In this document: positions 61,193 through 64,000 of the stretch, piece by piece
Layout: each line of letters begins with the position of its first letter
Position numbering within the stretch: the stretch's first letter is position 1
Assembly: GCA_050732775.1 (NCBI GenBank)
Contig: JBOHRN010000010.1
Location: forward strand, 124,001 to 188,000
Direction: 5' to 3'
From: JBOHRN01 sp050732775
GTDB lineage: Bacteria > Gemmatimonadota > Gemmatimonadetes > Longimicrobiales > Longimicrobiaceae
DNA length: 64,000 bases
Program-made: the position numbers and the translations under genes
Notes under the pieces: generated by a model
The model's database searches: none
The model's input: only the letters and a program-made list of their open reading frames with translations
What the model was told of the DNA's origin: nothing

Positions 61193-62350
61193 TCAGCCGG
61201 GTTGAAGGTTCCTGAGCGCTTCTTCGGCGCCGCGCCGGGCCGAGCCGTCGGCGGCCAGAGCGGCCTCGAGAGACGACAGTGGGGCGGCGTTGAAGCCGTC
61301 TAATACTGCTTCGATCACCGTCGGGATCCCCGGAAAGGGGATGCGCCCCTCCAGGAACGCGGCCACCGCCACCTCGTTAGCCGCGTTGAAGGCCGCCGGG
61401 GTCGTTCCTCCCGCCCGCCCCGCCTCCAGCCCCAGCGAAAAACACGGGAAACACTCCCGGCGGAGGGGCTCGAAGGTGAGCCGGCCCGCCTCCACCGGGT
61501 CAAAGCGGGGGGGCTGGTAGCCGAGCCGGTCCGGGTACGAGAGGGCGTAGAGGATGGGGAGCTCCATGCTGGGGAGCCCCATCTGCGCCAGCACCGAACC
61601 GTCCACGAACTCGACCATGGCGTGGATGATCGACTGCGGGTGGATCACGGCCTCGACGCGGTCGTACGGCAGTCCGAACAGGTGGTGGGCCTCGATCACC
61701 TCGAGCGCCTTGTTGGCCAGGGTGGCCGAGTCGATGGTGATCTTGGCGCCCATCTCCCAGGTGGGGTGTCGCAGCGCCTCCGCCGGAGACACCTTCTCTA
61801 ACCGCTCCCTCGGGTAACCCCGGAAAGGGCCTCCCGAGGCCGTCAGGATGAGCCGCGAGACGTTGCCCCTGCTCTCTCCGGAGAGCACCTGCAGCGCGGC
61901 CGAGTGTTCGCTGTCCACCGGCAGCAGCTCTCCTCCCCCTTGCTCGGCCGCCTCGAGCACCACCCCTCCCCCGCACACCAGCGACTCCTTGTTGGCCAGG
62001 GCCACTCGCTTTCCGGCCCTGAGCGCGGCCACGGTTGGCTCCAGCCCCGCCGCCCCCACCAGAGCGTTCACCACCACCCCGGCGCGCGGGTGGACGGCCG
62101 CCTCCAAGACCGCCTCCCTGCCCGAAGCCCAGCGGGCCGCGCCTCCCTCGGGCAGGGAGGCGGACGGATCGGCCAGCACGGCCAACTCGGGCCGGTACCT
62201 GCGGGCCAGCCCGGCGAGCTCGTCCCCGCTGCGGTTGGCGGTGACCGCCACCACCTCGAAGCGGTCGGCGTGCCGGTCGATAACGGCTAGCGTGCTTTTC
62301 CCTATCGAGCCGGTGGCACCCAGGATGGCGACTCCGGTTTTCTCGCTCAT
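61193..62350 (-). CDS. dxr: 1-deoxy-D-xylulose-5-phosphate reductoisomerase
   Basis: Committed step of the MEP isoprenoid pathway, forming 2-C-methyl-D-erythritol 4-phosphate. 385 residues: NADPH motif GATGSIGKSTLAVI at the N-terminus, ALANKESLVCGG, LPVDSEHSAALQVL, LTASGGPFRGYPRERL, HPTWEMGAKITIDSATLANK, and AVIHPQSIIHAMVEFVDG. Coupled to cdsA (ATGA) and seven bases before rseP. Confidence 0.97.
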   Translation of the reverse strand: MSEKTGVAILGATGSIGKSTLAVIDRHADRFEVVAVTANRSGDELAGLARRYRPELAVLADPSASLPEGGAARWASGREAVLEAAVHPRAGVVVNALVGAAGLEPTVAALRAGKRVALANKESLVCGGGVVLEAAEQGGGELLPVDSEHSAALQVLSGESRGNVSRLILTASGGPFRGYPRERLEKVSPAEALRHPTWEMGAKITIDSATLANKALEVIEAHHLFGLPYDRVEAVIHPQSIIHAMVEFVDGSVLAQMGLPSMELPILYALSYPDRLGYQPPRFDPVEAGRLTFEPLRRECFPCFSLGLEAGRAGGTTPAAFNAANEVAVAAFLEGRIPFPGIPTVIEAVLDGFNAAPLSSLEAALAADGSARRGAEEALRNLQPG

Positions 62351-63198
62351 ACGGCGAATAAGACCAGGAACAGGTACGAGAGCGGCAGGGTGAAGACGAG
62401 TGAATCGAGCCGGTCGAGTACCCCGCCGTGACCGGGCAAAAGGGTTCCCGAATCCTTGACCCCGGCGTCGCGCTTGAGTAGCGACTCCACCAGATCTCCC
62501 AGCTGGGCCGCGAGCGCGACCAGCACGCCGAGCCCCGCCAGCGCGGGCGGAGCCAAGCTAGGAGCGGGAAACCGCTCCAGCAGCAACCCGTACAGAAGCG
62601 CTACCACCACGGCGGCTGCCACTCCTCCAGCCGCCCCTTCCACGGTTTTGCCAGGGCTCACGGCTGGCATCAGCTTGTGGCTTCCCCACCTGCGCCCGGC
62701 GAAGAAGCTGGCGGTGTCGTTGCTCCAGGTGAGGAGAACGGGGAGGAAGAGGAGAGCCAGGCCGTGCCACTCGTCCGCCACTCCGGGGAAGTGGCGGATA
62801 AAGAGGGCGTGGGCCAGGGTGGCACCTGTATAGACGGCCGCCACCACCGTGGCCGAAAGCGCTACAAGGGGCCCTCCCCCAGCCCCCCGCCGCCAGATCG
62901 CAACAGCAGCCGCCGCCAACGTAAGCAGCGTGATGAAGCCGCCAAACGCGGCCCCGTCCGGACCGGCGCCGGGCGCGCCGGCGGCCAGCAGCACCAGCGC
63001 GGCCGCCCCACCCGCCCCCAGCACCGGAAACGGCCTCGCCCCGGTGCGGGCGGCGAGGCGCGAGAACTCCCACCCCGCCAGCGCCGCCAGCGCCGCCAGA
63101 AATCCACCCAGCACCCAACCGCCAGCCGTTGCCGCAACCGCCGCCAGCGGCACGCCGATTGCCGCGACCGCCACCCGCTTCGTCAGCTCCGATGACAC
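62347..63198 (-). CDS. cdsA: Phosphatidate cytidylyltransferase
   Basis: Makes CDP-diacylglycerol in the inner membrane. 283 residues with about eight transmembrane segments; signature region DLVESLLKRDAGVKDSGTLL followed by PGHGGVLDRLDS, plus NDTASFFAGRRWGSHKLMP and SPGKTVEGAAGGV in the middle. Coupled to dxr downstream, three bases from uppS. Confidence 0.93.
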   Translation of the reverse strand: MSSELTKRVAVAAIGVPLAAVAATAGGWVLGGFLAALAALAGWEFSRLAARTGARPFPVLGAGGAAALVLLAAGAPGAGPDGAAFGGFITLLTLAAAAVAIWRRGAGGGPLVALSATVVAAVYTGATLAHALFIRHFPGVADEWHGLALLFLPVLLTWSNDTASFFAGRRWGSHKLMPAVSPGKTVEGAAGGVAAAVVVALLYGLLLERFPAPSLAPPALAGLGVLVALAAQLGDLVESLLKRDAGVKDSGTLLPGHGGVLDRLDSLVFTLPLSYLFLVLFAV

Positions 63199-63201
63199 CG
63201 T

Positions 63202-63951
63202 TTACGGCGTGGCGACGCGGCCGAAGCGGCGCTCTCTGTTGCCGTAGTCGAGGATCGCCCGGTACAGGTGCTCGCGGGTAAAGTCGGGCCAGAAGACCGG
63301 CGAGATGTAGATCTCGGTGTAAGCTAGCTGCCAGAGGAGGAAGTTGGATACCCGGCTCTCCCCCGAGGTGCGTAGCAGGAGGTCCGGGTCGGGGATACCG
63401 GCCGTGTAAAGCTCCGACTCGAGCTGCTGCTCGTCGATCTCTTCCGGGACCAGGGTACCCCGGCGTACCCGCTCGGCGAGGCGCCGGGCCGCACGGGCGA
63501 TCTCGGCCCGGGCCCCGTAGCTGATCGCCAGGTTGAGCTGCAGCCCCGTGCCCCCCGAGGTGTAGCTCACGATGTCGTTGAGGGCGGCCCGGGTAACCGT
63601 TCCGAGCCGGTCCAACTCTCCGATGGCGTGGACCTCCACACCCTTCTGCTTGAGCTCGCGCCGCTCCTTGCGCACGTACGTCTCCAAGAGCGACATGAGG
63701 GCGGCGATCTCGCTCGCGGGCCGTTGCCAGTTCTCGTGCGAGAAGGCGAATAGGGTGAGCACCCCGACCCCCGCCTCGCCCGCCCCTTCGATCACCTCCC
63801 GGACCGCCTTCATACCGGCCCGGTGCCCGTATTCGCGGGGGCGGCCGCGCTCTCGCGCCCAGCGCCCGTTGCCGTCCATGATGACAGCCACGTGGCGCGG
63901 CACGATCCCCTGCAACCTGATCTGATCGAGGAGGTCAGACATCTTGGTCAC
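63202..63951 (-). CDS. uppS: Isoprenyl transferase (undecaprenyl diphosphate synthase)
   Basis: Cis-prenyltransferase making the lipid carrier for peptidoglycan and glycan synthesis. VAVIMDGNGRWARERG with catalytic Asp26, LTLFAFSHENWQRP, NLAISYGARAEIARA, DPDLLLRTSGESRVSNFLLW, YTEIYISPVFWPDF. Start GTG at 63951 overlaps the frr stop (GTGA); an ATG at 63942 is a possible alternative. Confidence 0.95.
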   Translation of the reverse strand: MTKMSDLLDQIRLQGIVPRHVAVIMDGNGRWARERGRPREYGHRAGMKAVREVIEGAGEAGVGVLTLFAFSHENWQRPASEIAALMSLLETYVRKERRELKQKGVEVHAIGELDRLGTVTRAALNDIVSYTSGGTGLQLNLAISYGARAEIARAARRLAERVRRGTLVPEEIDEQQLESELYTAGIPDPDLLLRTSGESRVSNFLLWQLAYTEIYISPVFWPDFTREHLYRAILDYGNRERRFGRVATP

Positions 63952-64000
63952 ACTTCCATGACTTCGGCTTCCTTGCGCTTCAACATCTCGTCGATGCGTC
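63948..64000 (-). CDS. frr: Ribosome recycling factor (C-terminus only)
   Basis: The last 16 codons visible read RIDEMLKRKEAEVMEV, the characteristic end of ribosome recycling factor. The rest lies beyond the window. Its position before uppS matches the usual frr-uppS-cdsA-dxr-rseP order. Confidence 0.9.
   Translation of the reverse strand, partial: RIDEMLKRKEAEVMEV

Overview
The window is a dense, GC-rich (roughly two-thirds G+C) chromosomal segment. It holds about 57 protein genes (one of them broken and two cut by the window edges) and one tRNA gene. Most genes lie on the minus strand in tightly packed operons. At least a dozen junctions are 4-base stop/start overlaps (ATGA, GTGA or TTGA). 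No rRNA, CRISPR array, insertion sequence or prophage is visible. The longest non-coding stretch is only about 260 bases (25831-26093). The organism is a diderm bacterium: there is a LolA-like protein, a predicted outer-membrane beta-barrel, several lipoproteins, PilT and RseP. ETF-ubiquinone oxidoreductase and a branched-chain 2-oxoacid dehydrogenase suggest respiratory metabolism. The gene mix resembles Gemmatimonadota or a related phylum, but no marker here settles this.

Layout: (1) 1-5166: a GDPD/tilS/hpt/ftsH operon led by an unknown gene. (2) 5257-8798: an elongator tRNA-Met with its own promoter, ftsB, eno, nnr and a zinc-ribbon gene. (3) 8876-11914: rpmE-prfA-prmC-ylbF behind a near-consensus sigma-70 promoter, then a Minf_1886-type gene. 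(4) 12048-25830: a long minus-strand run with a ferritin-like protein, a beta-barrel protein, a SpoIID-like lipoprotein, hemL, yajQ, a lolA-like lipoprotein, ftsK, comB, accC, pilT, accB, efp, aroQ and an acidic TPR protein; pilT sits between accB and accC with no free space. (5) 26094-32338: a PpiD-like chaperone on the plus strand, then DUF4321, polyprenyl synthase, a second TPR protein and hutI on the minus strand. (6) 32398-34956: a divergent HrpA/HrpB-like DExH helicase. (7) 34998-39875: an EamA transporter, a PHP phosphoesterase, coaE, a pseudopilin-like protein and a fused 2-oxoacid dehydrogenase E1 ending in a strong hairpin. (8) 39938-51086: an acidic lipoprotein, malQ, a treS-maltokinase fusion, an ETF-QO with an altered iron-sulfur motif, pcrA/uvrD, serS and a lipoprotein. 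(9) 51246-55813: an ergothioneine locus, with roadblock-egtC on the plus strand running tail-to-tail into egtB-egtD-egtA on the minus strand. (10) 55924-59232: a lone receiver domain, manC, a GlmU-like protein and a metallo-beta-lactamase gene broken by an internal deletion. (11) 59288-64000: a DksA-like regulator behind an attenuator-like leader, then rseP, dxr, cdsA, uppS and the end of frr.

Functionally the window is mostly core housekeeping: translation, division, isoprenoid, phospholipid and envelope biogenesis, and fatty-acid initiation. Accessory metabolism includes ergothioneine synthesis, trehalose/maltose interconversion, histidine degradation and sugar-nucleotide synthesis. No obviously new multi-gene system was found. 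The best candidates for new biology are the pilT insertion in the acc operon, the roadblock-egtC pair, the divergent helicase, the lipoprotein form of LolA, the ETF-QO cluster variant and the dksA leader.
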